Shown here: positions 1 to 5,153 of the stretch, piece by piece | Position numbering within the stretch: position 1 is the stretch's first letter | Layout: every line of letters starts with the position of its first letter | Assembly: GCA_946538445.1 (NCBI GenBank) | Contig: CAMNGO010000158.1 | Span: forward strand, 1-5,170 | Length of the DNA: 5,170 nt | From: an uncultured Lachnospiraceae bacterium | Lineage (GTDB): Bacteria > Bacillota > Clostridia > Lachnospirales > Lachnospiraceae | Reading direction: 5' to 3' | The notes under the pieces: generated by a model | The model's input: the letters and a program-made list of their open reading frames with translations, nothing else | The model's database searches: none | What the model was told of the DNA's origin: nothing | Made by a program: the position numbers and the translations under genes

Positions 1-8
1 GGGGTAAA

Positions 9-1163
9 ATGATGAATATCAGGAAAAAATTAACGGCTTTGACACTTGCTTTGATAATGGTATTCACAATGATTCCGTTCTCTGCATCTGTAAAAGCAGC
101 AGGAAGTATTACCGTTAACCTGACTATAAGTGATGAGGGGAAATTAGTAAAAGCAAATGATGGAAGCATTATGGCGTGGAAAAACATTACTGTAACAGAT
201 GTAGATGGTGACGGAAAGTTCACTTTTGATGAAGCATTAGTTGCCGCCCATAAGCTCTATAATAAGGAAAATGGATATTTGTATAATGGGACCATGGTTA
301 CTTACCTGTGGGGAAAAGATACTGGTGGCAGCTGCATGTTTTTCAAGAACGGGATGGGACTGGAATCAGGTGTGACAACTACCACTGTTTCTGCAGGAGA
401 TGATCTGGTAGCATCCGTTCTGTCAGATACAACAACCTGGTCAGATTGGTTTACCTTATTTGACAAAAAGTCTTTGGAAGTGGAAGTAGGAAAAGAAGTT
501 GAGCTTACTTTGAAAGGCCATCTGGGAATAGCCTGGGAAGAAGCTGATAAAAAGGATGTTCCGCTATCCGGAATTGAAATCTGCGACACAGACGGGACTA
601 AACTCGGCACTACTGCTGCTGATGGGAAAATAGTATTTAAACCTGCTAAAGTAGGCGAGGTGATTATCACTGCTTCCGGCAAAGTAAAAGACGCACCCAT
701 CATTGCTCCTGCCTGTATCCTGACAGTGAAAGAAAAAGTGGTAGCGCCAGGCACCAAAGCAACTGTCGGTAACCTTCAGTATCAGGTCGCTGATGCCACA
801 ACAGCAAAAGTATTAAAAGGAAAGAAGAAAACTCTTACTAAGATATCTGTCCCGGCAACTGTTACTATCGAAGGTAAGTCCTTTAAAGTAACTGAGGTTG
901 GTCCTAAGGCCTTTAAGAACAACAAGAAACTGAAAAAAGTTGTGATTGGCGCTAATGTCAAGAAAATAGGCAGCGCAGCTTTCGCCGGAGATAAGAAGCT
1001 GAAATCCATCGTCGTGAAAAGTAAAGTTCTGAAGAAGGTTGGAAGCAAGGCCTTTAAAGGAATTAACAAGAAGGCAGTGATCAAGGTTCCCAAGGCTAAG
1101 AAGAAAGCATATAAGAAACTGTTTAAAAATAAAGGACAGGCTAAGACAGTTAAAATCAAATAG
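9..1163 (+). CDS. Secreted EF-hand / Ig-like / BspA-type LRR surface protein
   Basis: This is a predicted exported protein of 384 residues. Residues 1-31 form a signal peptide: a basic start (NIRKK), a hydrophobic core of about residues 9-24, and a likely cleavage site near SVKA-A. A perfect 12-residue EF-hand loop, DVDGDGKFTFDE (64-75, Asp at positions 1, 3 and 5, Gly at 6, Glu at 12), suggests calcium binding. The surrounding segment (about 33-150) loosely resembles DUF4430-like surface domains (VNG-like motif FFKNGMGL), which I hold weakly. Residues about 152-240 look like an Ig-like or Big-type beta domain. Residues about 250-384 are a BspA-like (LRR_5) region with repeats of the form VGPKAFKNNKKLKKVVIG, ending in a very lysine-rich tail of the kind common in Lachnospiraceae surface proteins. 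There is no LPXTG sorting signal, so retention may be by charge (inference). ATG codons occur at 9 and 12. GGGG at 1-4 is spaced better for the second, but the ribosome binding site is cut by the window edge. Ligand unknown. Confidence 0.85.
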   Translation: MMNIRKKLTALTLALIMVFTMIPFSASVKAAGSITVNLTISDEGKLVKANDGSIMAWKNITVTDVDGDGKFTFDEALVAAHKLYNKENGYLYNGTMVTYLWGKDTGGSCMFFKNGMGLESGVTTTTVSAGDDLVASVLSDTTTWSDWFTLFDKKSLEVEVGKEVELTLKGHLGIAWEEADKKDVPLSGIEICDTDGTKLGTTAADGKIVFKPAKVGEVIITASGKVKDAPIIAPACILTVKEKVVAPGTKATVGNLQYQVADATTAKVLKGKKKTLTKISVPATVTIEGKSFKVTEVGPKAFKNNKKLKKVVIGANVKKIGSAAFAGDKKLKSIVVKSKVLKKVGSKAFKGINKKAVIKVPKAKKKAYKKLFKNKGQAKTVKIK

Positions 1164-1211
1164 GGTTTAGCAATTCAAAACTGAACATTGATCTGAATTT
1201 TATAATACGGG

Positions 1212-1251
1212 GGAGAGCGTCAATAGCGGCGCTCTCCTTTACATTATTTTT
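1212..1251 (+). terminator. Intrinsic terminator after the LRR surface protein gene
   Basis: GGAGAGCG at 1212-1219 pairs perfectly with CGCTCTCC at 1230-1237 around a 10-nt loop. It is followed by a T-rich run (TTTACATTATTTTT). It lies about 50 bp after the stop codon at 1163 and insulates arsR from the upstream gene. Confidence 0.85.
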
Positions 1252-1277
1252 GTATATTGTCTTTTAACTAAAAAACA

Positions 1278-1303
1278 TATAAAATGAGATTAAATTTTAT
1301 AAT
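1278..1303 (+). promoter_or_regulatory. Candidate arsR promoter -10 with overlapping operator dyad
   Basis: A TATAAT box lies at 1298-1303, 26 bp before the arsR start codon. No good -35 hexamer is seen at the usual distance. TATAAAAT (1278-1285) and ATTTTATA (1294-1301) form a perfect 8-bp inverted repeat with an 8-bp spacer, and its right arm overlaps the -10. ArsR-family proteins commonly repress their own gene by binding AT-rich dyads at the promoter, so this is a plausible autoregulatory operator. In a region this AT-rich, chance is a real alternative. Confidence 0.4.
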
Positions 1304-1328
1304 ATTCCATCTTTGAAGGAGCAACACC

Positions 1329-1709
1329 ATGAAGGAAGAGATCAGATTACCACATATCCATAGCGATTCCCTGACCGGTCAGGAACTTGCGGACATCATG
1401 CCAGATGACAACACCATCAGCACGGTGGCTGACGCCATGAAGAAATTGGGAGACCCTTCCCGTCTCCGAATCTTCTGGCTCCTGTGTCACACGGAGGAAT
1501 GCGTCATAGATATCGCAGCCATCGTAAACATGACAAGTCCCGCAGTCTCCCACCACCTGCGACTGCTGAAAAACGCAGGCCTGATCACTTCCAGGAGGGA
1601 CGGAAAAGAAATGTTTTACAAAGCAGCAGACACTAAACTCTCCCAGGCTTTGCACCTTATCATCGAACAGATTGCCGACATCACATGCCAAGGGGGTCAG
1701 ACCCCATAA
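1329..1709 (+). CDS. ArsR/SmtB-family winged-helix repressor
   Basis: This is a 126-residue protein of normal length for the ArsR/SmtB family of small dimeric DNA-binding repressors, which usually sense metals or redox state and release DNA when they bind. The core runs from MKKLGDPSRLRIFWLL (37-52) into the helix-turn-helix, with the recognition helix around SPAVSHHLRLLKNAGL (70-85). The beta wing is SRRDGKEMFY (88-97). The start is set by AAGGA at 1316-1320, 8 nt before ATG. At the alpha-3 position where ArsR and CadC carry CVC, this protein has CVID (C58), so one of the paired cysteines is missing. C53, C58 and C120 are the only cysteines. The C-terminal helix also lacks the D-x-H...H-x-x-E spacing of zinc sensors, so the inducer cannot be named. 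No transporter or resistance gene lies beside it in this window. The last five residues (GGQTP) and the stop codon are encoded by a palindromic repeat. Confidence 0.9.
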   Translation: MKEEIRLPHIHSDSLTGQELADIMPDDNTISTVADAMKKLGDPSRLRIFWLLCHTEECVIDIAAIVNMTSPAVSHHLRLLKNAGLITSRRDGKEMFYKAADTKLSQALHLIIEQIADITCQGGQTP

Positions 1710-1724
1710 TGGGGTCTGACCCCC
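1692..1724. repeat. Perfect 15-bp inverted repeat enclosing the arsR stop codon
   Basis: GGGGGTCAGACCCCA (1692-1706) and its exact reverse complement (1710-1724) flank the three bases TAA, which are the arsR stop codon (1707-1709). Each arm is itself a small hairpin (GGGGT, a 3-nt loop, then ACCCC), so the element is nested. From memory, the motif GGGGTCAGACCCC recurs in intergenic REP-like repeats of many unrelated bacteria, often near REP-associated tyrosine transposases. That is recollection and was not checked. No transposase is present here. The hairpin may help end arsR transcription, although the bases after it (TCTCCTCTTC) are only a weak T-tract. It probably arrived by insertion and replaced the original arsR end (inference). 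Confidence 0.8.
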
Positions 1725-1739
1725 TCTCCTCTTCAAATA

Positions 1740-2092
1740 CCATGGATTATCACCGTGTAATTAATTTACATGGCTGCTGTTTTTCAATTATTTTATATTT
1801 ATGCCATGGAAAAATGACATATTCTCATTTTCCATGGTTTTTCCTTTCCAAGTACTTTGCATTAATACCATGGAATATCGATATATTACCTGTTTCCAGT
1901 GCTTTTTCATTTCAACTTCTTTATTTTAGAACCATGAGAAAACAATATATAATCTTTTCCCATGGTTTCTGTTCTCTAACTACCCTGTATTTGTGCCATG
2001 GAAAATAGATGCAATATCTTTTCCCATGGCTTTTCTTTTCCAACTATTATAATCTGTGCCATGGGATGTTGATGTATTCCCTGTTTCCATGG
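1740..2092. repeat. Six-unit 64-bp tandem array of CCATGG hairpins
   Basis: This AT-rich non-coding block contains six degenerate tandem units starting at 1740, 1804, 1868, 1932, 1996 and 2059, giving steps of 64, 64, 64, 64 and 63 bp. Every unit has a left CCATGG and a right CCATGG exactly 28 bp later (1768, 1832, 1896, 1960, 2024, 2087). Nine of the twelve hexamers are exact; the variants are ACATGG, CCAGTG and CCATGA. The 22 bases between them tend to run from A-rich to T-rich, so a unit can fold as CCATGGAAAA...TTTTCCATGG. The second (1804-1837) and fifth (1996-2029) are the best hairpins. The linker of about 30 bp is also conserved: a pyrimidine tract, then CAACTA-like bases at a fixed position (CAA at 1785 in the first unit), then TTTRTG. 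The sixth unit loses its linker at 2093. The 64-bp period shifts reading frame at each step, which argues against coding. Function unknown. Confidence 0.9.
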
Positions 2093-2100
2093 CGCCCGCG

Positions 2101-2136
2101 AAAAAAGAAACAAGGGGCTGTCAGAGACAACCCCTT
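2101..2136 (-). terminator. Intrinsic terminator of the macrodomain gene
   Basis: On the minus strand, AAGGGGTTGTC pairs with GACAGCCCCTT around a TCT loop (2112-2136). One internal pair is a G-U wobble. GTTTCTTTTTT follows (2101-2111). It begins 33 bp after the macrodomain stop codon and separates the minus-strand genes from the CCATGG array. Confidence 0.88.
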
Positions 2137-2168
2137 ATCAGTTCTAAGATAAACTAACTATACCTTTG

Positions 2169-2690
2169 TCATGCATGCAATATCTCCATGGTCTGCTGGC
2201 CGGCTTCCAGGATCCGGTCTTCCAGCACGGCGAAGATGATATCGATCTCATAGTCCGGATAGCGGTGGATGAAGCTGTCACAGGCACGGATCGCCTGTCT
2301 CCAGGCCGGTTTCAGCGGGTAGCCGAAGATACCGGCGGATATCAGCGGAAAGGTGATGGAGTGGCAGTCCAGTTTCATGGCCAGTTCCAGGGAGTTGGTG
2401 TAGGCTTCGTAGAGTCTGTCCGGTTCTCCTTCATGGCCGCCGCGCCATCTGGGGCCCACCGCATGGATGATATATTTCGCCGGCAGGCGGAACGCAGGAG
2501 TCACTACTGCTTTTCCCGTATCGCAATGTCCGATCTCGTTGCAGGCCCGGGTCAGCTCGGCAGCTCCTGCTGCACGAAAGATGGCGCCACAGACGCCTCC
2601 TCCCTGAAAGAGTCCGTTGTTGGCTGCATTCACGATGCAGTCTGTCTGTGATTCTATAATATTTATTTTCTTAATCTCTATCTTACTCAT
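2169..2690 (-). CDS. Macrodomain protein (ADP-ribose-binding family), catalytic Asp replaced by Cys
   Basis: This is a single-domain macro protein of 173 residues, a family that binds ADP-ribose or its derivatives and in MacroD/YmdB members removes ADP-ribose or O-acetyl groups. It is the usual length for a stand-alone domain. Visible landmarks are IVNAANNGL (19-27) for the adenine/ribose site, GGGVCGAIFRAAG (30-42) for the catalytic loop, YIIHAVGP (73-80), and PLISAGIFGYP (115-125) for the diphosphate-binding loop. In classic hydrolases the catalytic loop reads GGGVDGAIH. Here Asp is Cys34 and His is Phe38, so the usual mechanism is probably absent or altered. It could be a binder or reader, or belong to a Cys-bearing subgroup. 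The start at 2690 is chosen because AGGAGGT lies just upstream. An in-frame ATG at 2726 overlaps the stop codon of the XRE gene as ATGA and would add 12 residues, but it has a poorer ribosome site. It follows the XRE gene by 32 bp and is probably cotranscribed with it. Confidence 0.9.
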   Translation of the reverse strand: MSKIEIKKINIIESQTDCIVNAANNGLFQGGGVCGAIFRAAGAAELTRACNEIGHCDTGKAVVTPAFRLPAKYIIHAVGPRWRGGHEGEPDRLYEAYTNSLELAMKLDCHSITFPLISAGIFGYPLKPAWRQAIRACDSFIHRYPDYEIDIIFAVLEDRILEAGQQTMEILHA

Positions 2691-2694
2691 GACT

Positions 2695-2701
2695 ACCTCC
2701 T
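2695..2701 (-). promoter_or_regulatory. Strong ribosome binding site deciding the macrodomain start
   Basis: AGGAGGT on the minus strand ends 4 nt before the ATG at 2690. This near-perfect anti-16S match favours the 173-residue form over the longer form that would start at 2726. Confidence 0.85.
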
Positions 2702-2722
2702 GTTCCGGCAGTAATTGCCTTC

Positions 2723-3232
2723 TCATTTCTTACCCAACACATTTCCCAGCAAAGATCCCAACAGATCCGACATGGTACTGTCGGAAGATGAATTTGAAGA
2801 GGAACCGGTTCCGGTTACTTTCTGTCCTAAGATCTTGATCAGAAGTTCCGTGGCATCTGATTTGCCTTCCAAAATCTCCTTGGCCAGACTTCTTCTTTTA
2901 CTGTCCGCATCCCGGTAGAGCTGAAGAAACTTCTTTTCGGCTGCTGTCAGGGTCTCTCTGGAACTACTGGCTGCCGGTTTCTTAGCCCCGGTTCCGGTCT
3001 TTCCTGCGAATGTGGTTTTCTTTTTGGCTGCATCCAGCAGAGATTTCTGGGTGACTCCGGTGGCTTTTGCAATGGCTTTTAACTGTTCCTGGGTCAAATC
3101 TTTCTCGCCACGTTCCGCTCTGCCAAGGTCCGATGCGCTTAAGCCCGTAACCTTCTTTGCCAAGGCCTCCTGGGTCAATCCCGCGCCGGTGCGGGCCTCC
3201 CGGATCAGTTCTCCGACTTTTTTAACTGCCAT
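2723..3232 (-). CDS. XRE-family HTH protein with helical and Gly/Leu C-terminal tail
   Basis: This is a 169-residue protein. Residues 6-69 form a Cro/C1-type helix-turn-helix: VGELIREARTGAGLTQEALAKK, then LSASDLGRAERGEKDLT (recognition helix and following turn), then LKAIAKATGVTQKSLLDAA. It should bind DNA, probably as a dimer. A basic, low-complexity linker (70-92) leads to a charged helical segment, LTAAEKKFLQLYRDADSKRR (95-114), continuing to LLIKIL (130-135). A Ser/Gly linker, GTGSSSNSSSDS (141-152), follows, and then a hydrophobic tail, MSDLLGSLLGNVLGKK (154-169). The tail is unusual and could mediate self-association or weak membrane contact (inference). The start at 3232 has GGGGGG 6 nt upstream. 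An alternative ATG at 3271 lies upstream of the probable transcription start and is disfavoured. It precedes the macrodomain gene closely and may regulate its own unit. Its target and signal are not identifiable. Confidence 0.85.
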   Translation of the reverse strand: MAVKKVGELIREARTGAGLTQEALAKKVTGLSASDLGRAERGEKDLTQEQLKAIAKATGVTQKSLLDAAKKKTTFAGKTGTGAKKPAASSSRETLTAAEKKFLQLYRDADSKRRSLAKEILEGKSDATELLIKILGQKVTGTGSSSNSSSDSTMSDLLGSLLGNVLGKK

Positions 3233-3238
3233 AGATAT

Positions 3239-3265
3239 CCCCCCATTACAATCATTATAATTATA
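3239..3265 (-). promoter_or_regulatory. Probable XRE-macrodomain promoter with tandem TATAAT and GGGGGG ribosome site
   Basis: On the minus strand two TATAAT hexamers lie head to tail (3260-3265 and 3254-3259), 22 bp or more before the XRE start codon. A GGGGGG ribosome site is at 3239-3244. No convincing -35 is seen. Initiation just downstream of the second hexamer would give a very short leader, consistent with starting translation at 3232. No terminator is visible between proB and this gene, so readthrough from proB is also possible. Confidence 0.5.
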
Positions 3266-3297
3266 ACTCATAACAAAAAATGATTCTTAGCACACAT

Positions 3298-4416
3298 TCA
3301 CGAGATTACAACCATATTGTTGGCGTGGACCACCTCATCATAGTCCTTATAATGAAGTACGCTTTCGATCTCATCGGTCCTGAGCCCTTTGATCAGTTTT
3401 ATCTCATCGGAAGAGTAATTGGCGATACCCCTTCCGCATAGTTCTCCTTTATTGTTGGCAATATCCACCACGGAAGAGATCATGAAATCTCCTTCCACAC
3501 CTATGATTCCCTTAGGCAGCAGGCTGGTGTGTCTGTTCTGGATGGCACGAAATGCACCTGCATCCACGATGATCTTTCCCTTAGGATTGCTCCGGTACAT
3601 AATCCAGTGCTTTCTGGCGGAAAGATCGCGTTCCCTGTGTCCATCAAAGAGGGTGCCCAGTTCCTCCCCGTCCATAAATCTGCGCAGGGAGTTCTCCTGG
3701 CCTGCATGGATGATGGCCATATCACAGCCGTAGGCATTCACCACTTTGGCCGCACTGATCTTGGTGATCATACCGCCGGTTCCCACCTGGCTGGAAGATT
3801 CTTTGGCATAGCCTTCCACCTCACTGACATCCCCCACGTAGGGGATTCTCTTTGCCTCCGGATTTTCATGGGGATTGTCATCGTACAGACCGTCGATATC
3901 ACTCATCAGGATCAGGATATCCCCATTTACCACCGGAACCATGAGAGAAGCCAGGGTGTCATTGTCCCCCACCTTGATTTCCTCCACCGCCAGGGTGTCA
4001 TTCTCATTTATGATCGGGATTACCCCGTACTTCAGCAGGGCATCCACAGCATTCTCCAGATTGGTCAGGCGTTTTCTGTCATCGAAGTCCCCGTGGTTAA
4101 CCAGGATCTGGGCACATCTCAGATGAAAAATCCGGAAGAGATCTTCATAATGTTCCATCAGTTTCGCCTGACCCACCGCTGCCAAGGCCTGTTTCTTGGC
4201 CATGGCGGCAGGTTTTTTCTTAATTCCCAGGACCCCCATGCCGGCCGCCTGAGCACCGGAAGATACCAGGATCACATCCATCCCCTTCCGCTTGATATAT
4301 GCCAGCTGAGATACGATCTTCAGCATCTTCTCTTCATCTATGATCCCCTGGTCATTGGTAAGGGATGAGGATCCCACTTTTACAATAACCGTCCGGATAT
4401 GTGATAAATCTCTCAT
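3298..4416 (-). CDS. proB: Glutamate 5-kinase (gamma-glutamyl kinase) with PUA domain
   Basis: This cytoplasmic enzyme catalyses the first step of proline synthesis, ATP + L-glutamate to L-glutamyl 5-phosphate. At 372 residues it matches full-length ProB (E. coli ProB is about 367). The amino-acid kinase domain spans about 8-260: TVIVKVGSSSLT (9-20, nucleotide/phosphate loop), VSSGAQAAGMGVLG (51-64), IPIINENDT (133-141, glutamate binding), KVGDNDTLAS (148-157), ILMSDIDGLYDDNP (169-182) and GTGGMITKISAAK (212-224). The PUA domain (about 276-360) includes GKIIVDAGAFRAI and GRGIANYSSDEI. The start at 4416 has GAGGTG 6 nt upstream. The in-frame extension up to 4530 overlaps the GNAT gene and does not look like ProB. 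It follows the GNAT gene by 16 bp. In most bacteria proA (glutamyl-phosphate reductase) is next, but here the following gene is an XRE regulator. ProB is usually feedback-inhibited by proline; nothing here tests that. Confidence 0.97.
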   Translation of the reverse strand: MRDLSHIRTVIVKVGSSSLTNDQGIIDEEKMLKIVSQLAYIKRKGMDVILVSSGAQAAGMGVLGIKKKPAAMAKKQALAAVGQAKLMEHYEDLFRIFHLRCAQILVNHGDFDDRKRLTNLENAVDALLKYGVIPIINENDTLAVEEIKVGDNDTLASLMVPVVNGDILILMSDIDGLYDDNPHENPEAKRIPYVGDVSEVEGYAKESSSQVGTGGMITKISAAKVVNAYGCDMAIIHAGQENSLRRFMDGEELGTLFDGHRERDLSARKHWIMYRSNPKGKIIVDAGAFRAIQNRHTSLLPKGIIGVEGDFMISSVVDIANNKGELCGRGIANYSSDEIKLIKGLRTDEIESVLHYKDYDEVVHANNMVVIS

Positions 4417-4432
4417 GTTCTTCACCTCATTC

Positions 4433-5026
4433 TCATCGAATCCATTTGTCCACCATGGTAGGCTCCGGATATCCCCAGTCTTCCCCAACGTTGGAGTGCA
4501 CCAGCGCAAAATCATTTTTCCGAAGCACACCGGCAGAAGCCTGATTCTCTATCATGGTACTGGCCGTGATGATCTCAATCTCCGTTTGTCCGTAGAGATA
4601 ATCCACCATCAGGGATACCGCCATGCTGGCGATGCCTCTCCCCCAGTATTCTTCCAGCAAACGGTAGCCGATGCTGATCTTATGAACCGGGTCCCGAAAA
4701 CCATAGAATTCAGCGATTCCACAGAATACACCGCCGGAACCATCTCTATATCTCATCCCATCTTCCCCTGTCGAAGGTTCACCCTTCCAATAAATCCCCA
4801 GGAAGATTCCCTCCTTCGCCGGGAAGCACTCCTCATAAAAGAGGCGGATCACATCATGTTTATCCTCATATTTTTGTTCATATAAGAAGGTGGGAAGATA
4901 GCGGTAGACACGGTCGCTTCGTGTCATTCTCTCCAGTTCCGGCGCATCCGCATCTTCCATCCTTTTTAAAATGATCTTATCATTTTCAAGAAATGGAATC
5001 TCATCAAATAGTTTCTTCATAGTCAT
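4433..5026 (-). CDS. GNAT acetyltransferase, RimJ/RimL-like (Acetyltransf_3)
   Basis: This is a 197-residue protein of the GNAT fold, which transfers an acetyl group from acetyl-CoA to an amine on a small molecule, peptide or protein N-terminus. The N-terminal signature ENDKIILKRMEDADAPEL (14-31) is typical of RimJ/RimL-type members. Later come the beta-strand FCGIAEFYGF (101-110), ISIGYRLLEEYWGRGIASMAV (117-137) with the acetyl-CoA loop Q/RxxGxG/A seen as YWGRGIA, and TMIENQASAGVLRKNDF (157-173), which holds the conserved Asn and the C-terminal beta-alpha unit. The substrate cannot be told from sequence. An ATG at 5026 preceded by AGGA at 6 nt is preferred. A TTG at 5041 and an ATG at 5020 are alternatives with weaker support. 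The gene leads a likely two-gene operon with proB. Confidence 0.92.
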   Translation of the reverse strand: MTMKKLFDEIPFLENDKIILKRMEDADAPELERMTRSDRVYRYLPTFLYEQKYEDKHDVIRLFYEECFPAKEGIFLGIYWKGEPSTGEDGMRYRDGSGGVFCGIAEFYGFRDPVHKISIGYRLLEEYWGRGIASMAVSLMVDYLYGQTEIEIITASTMIENQASAGVLRKNDFALVHSNVGEDWGYPEPTMVDKWIR

Positions 5027-5065
5027 CGTCCGTCCTGACAATTCTTCTCTTGCTTCTTACCTATT

Positions 5066-5095
5066 ACTATATCCCATCTGCCGCACCTTTTACAA
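5066..5095 (-). promoter_or_regulatory. Candidate sigma-70-type promoter for GNAT-proB
   Basis: On the minus strand, TTGTAA (5090-5095) and TATAGT (5066-5071) are separated by 18 bp. The -35 matches consensus at 4 of 6 positions and the -10 at 5 of 6. Transcription would begin near 5059 and give a leader of about 33 nt before the ATG at 5026. Confidence 0.5.
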
Positions 5096-5117
5096 TTGTT
5101 TTATCATTTACATTACG

Positions 5118-5153
5118 AAAAAATGGGATCCTATGAATTATAGAATCCCATTT
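5118..5153 (-). terminator. Terminator of an off-window minus-strand gene
   Basis: AAATGGGAT (5121-5129) and ATCCCATTT (5145-5153) form a 9-bp stem. It extends through one mismatch to CTAT/ATAG with a 5-nt loop. On the minus strand the stem runs straight into six T in total, as expected for an intrinsic terminator. The plus-strand side has no T-tract, so the served gene most likely lies to the right of the window. Confidence 0.75.

Noticed and set aside
302..757. Minus-strand frames opposite the LRR surface protein
   Set aside because: The plus-strand protein has a signal peptide, an EF-hand loop and LRR repeats, so the minus-strand frames (here and at 782-1159) are mirror artefacts.
1685..2008. 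Plus-strand open frame of 107 codons over the array
   Set aside because: It overlaps arsR, lacks a ribosome site, and runs through AT-rich repeats whose 64-bp period changes frame at every unit. Its composition is not protein-like.
1740..2092. CRISPR array (34-bp repeats, 30-bp spacers)
   Set aside because: The supposed spacers are homologous to each other, the repeats are degenerate inside, and no cas gene or leader is visible. It is a tandem repeat of a 64-bp unit.
1740..2092. Integron attC-like cassette sites
   Set aside because: There are no cassettes between the hairpins, no integrase, and no attC core sites.
2166..2651. Plus-strand 161-codon frame opposite the macrodomain gene
   Set aside because: It is antisense to a protein with clear macrodomain motifs and has no ribosome site or recognisable domain.
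3529..4368. Plus-strand 279-codon frame opposite proB
   Set aside because: It is antisense to a clearly recognisable full-length ProB, shows no family features and is a shadow of its codon use.
4417..4530. N-terminal extension of ProB upstream of residue 1
   Set aside because: It overlaps the end of the GNAT gene, does not resemble ProB, and the ATG at 4416 has a good ribosome site.
4340..4885. Plus-strand 181-codon frame opposite GNAT and proB
   Set aside because: It spans the junction of two well-supported minus-strand genes and has no recognisable features.
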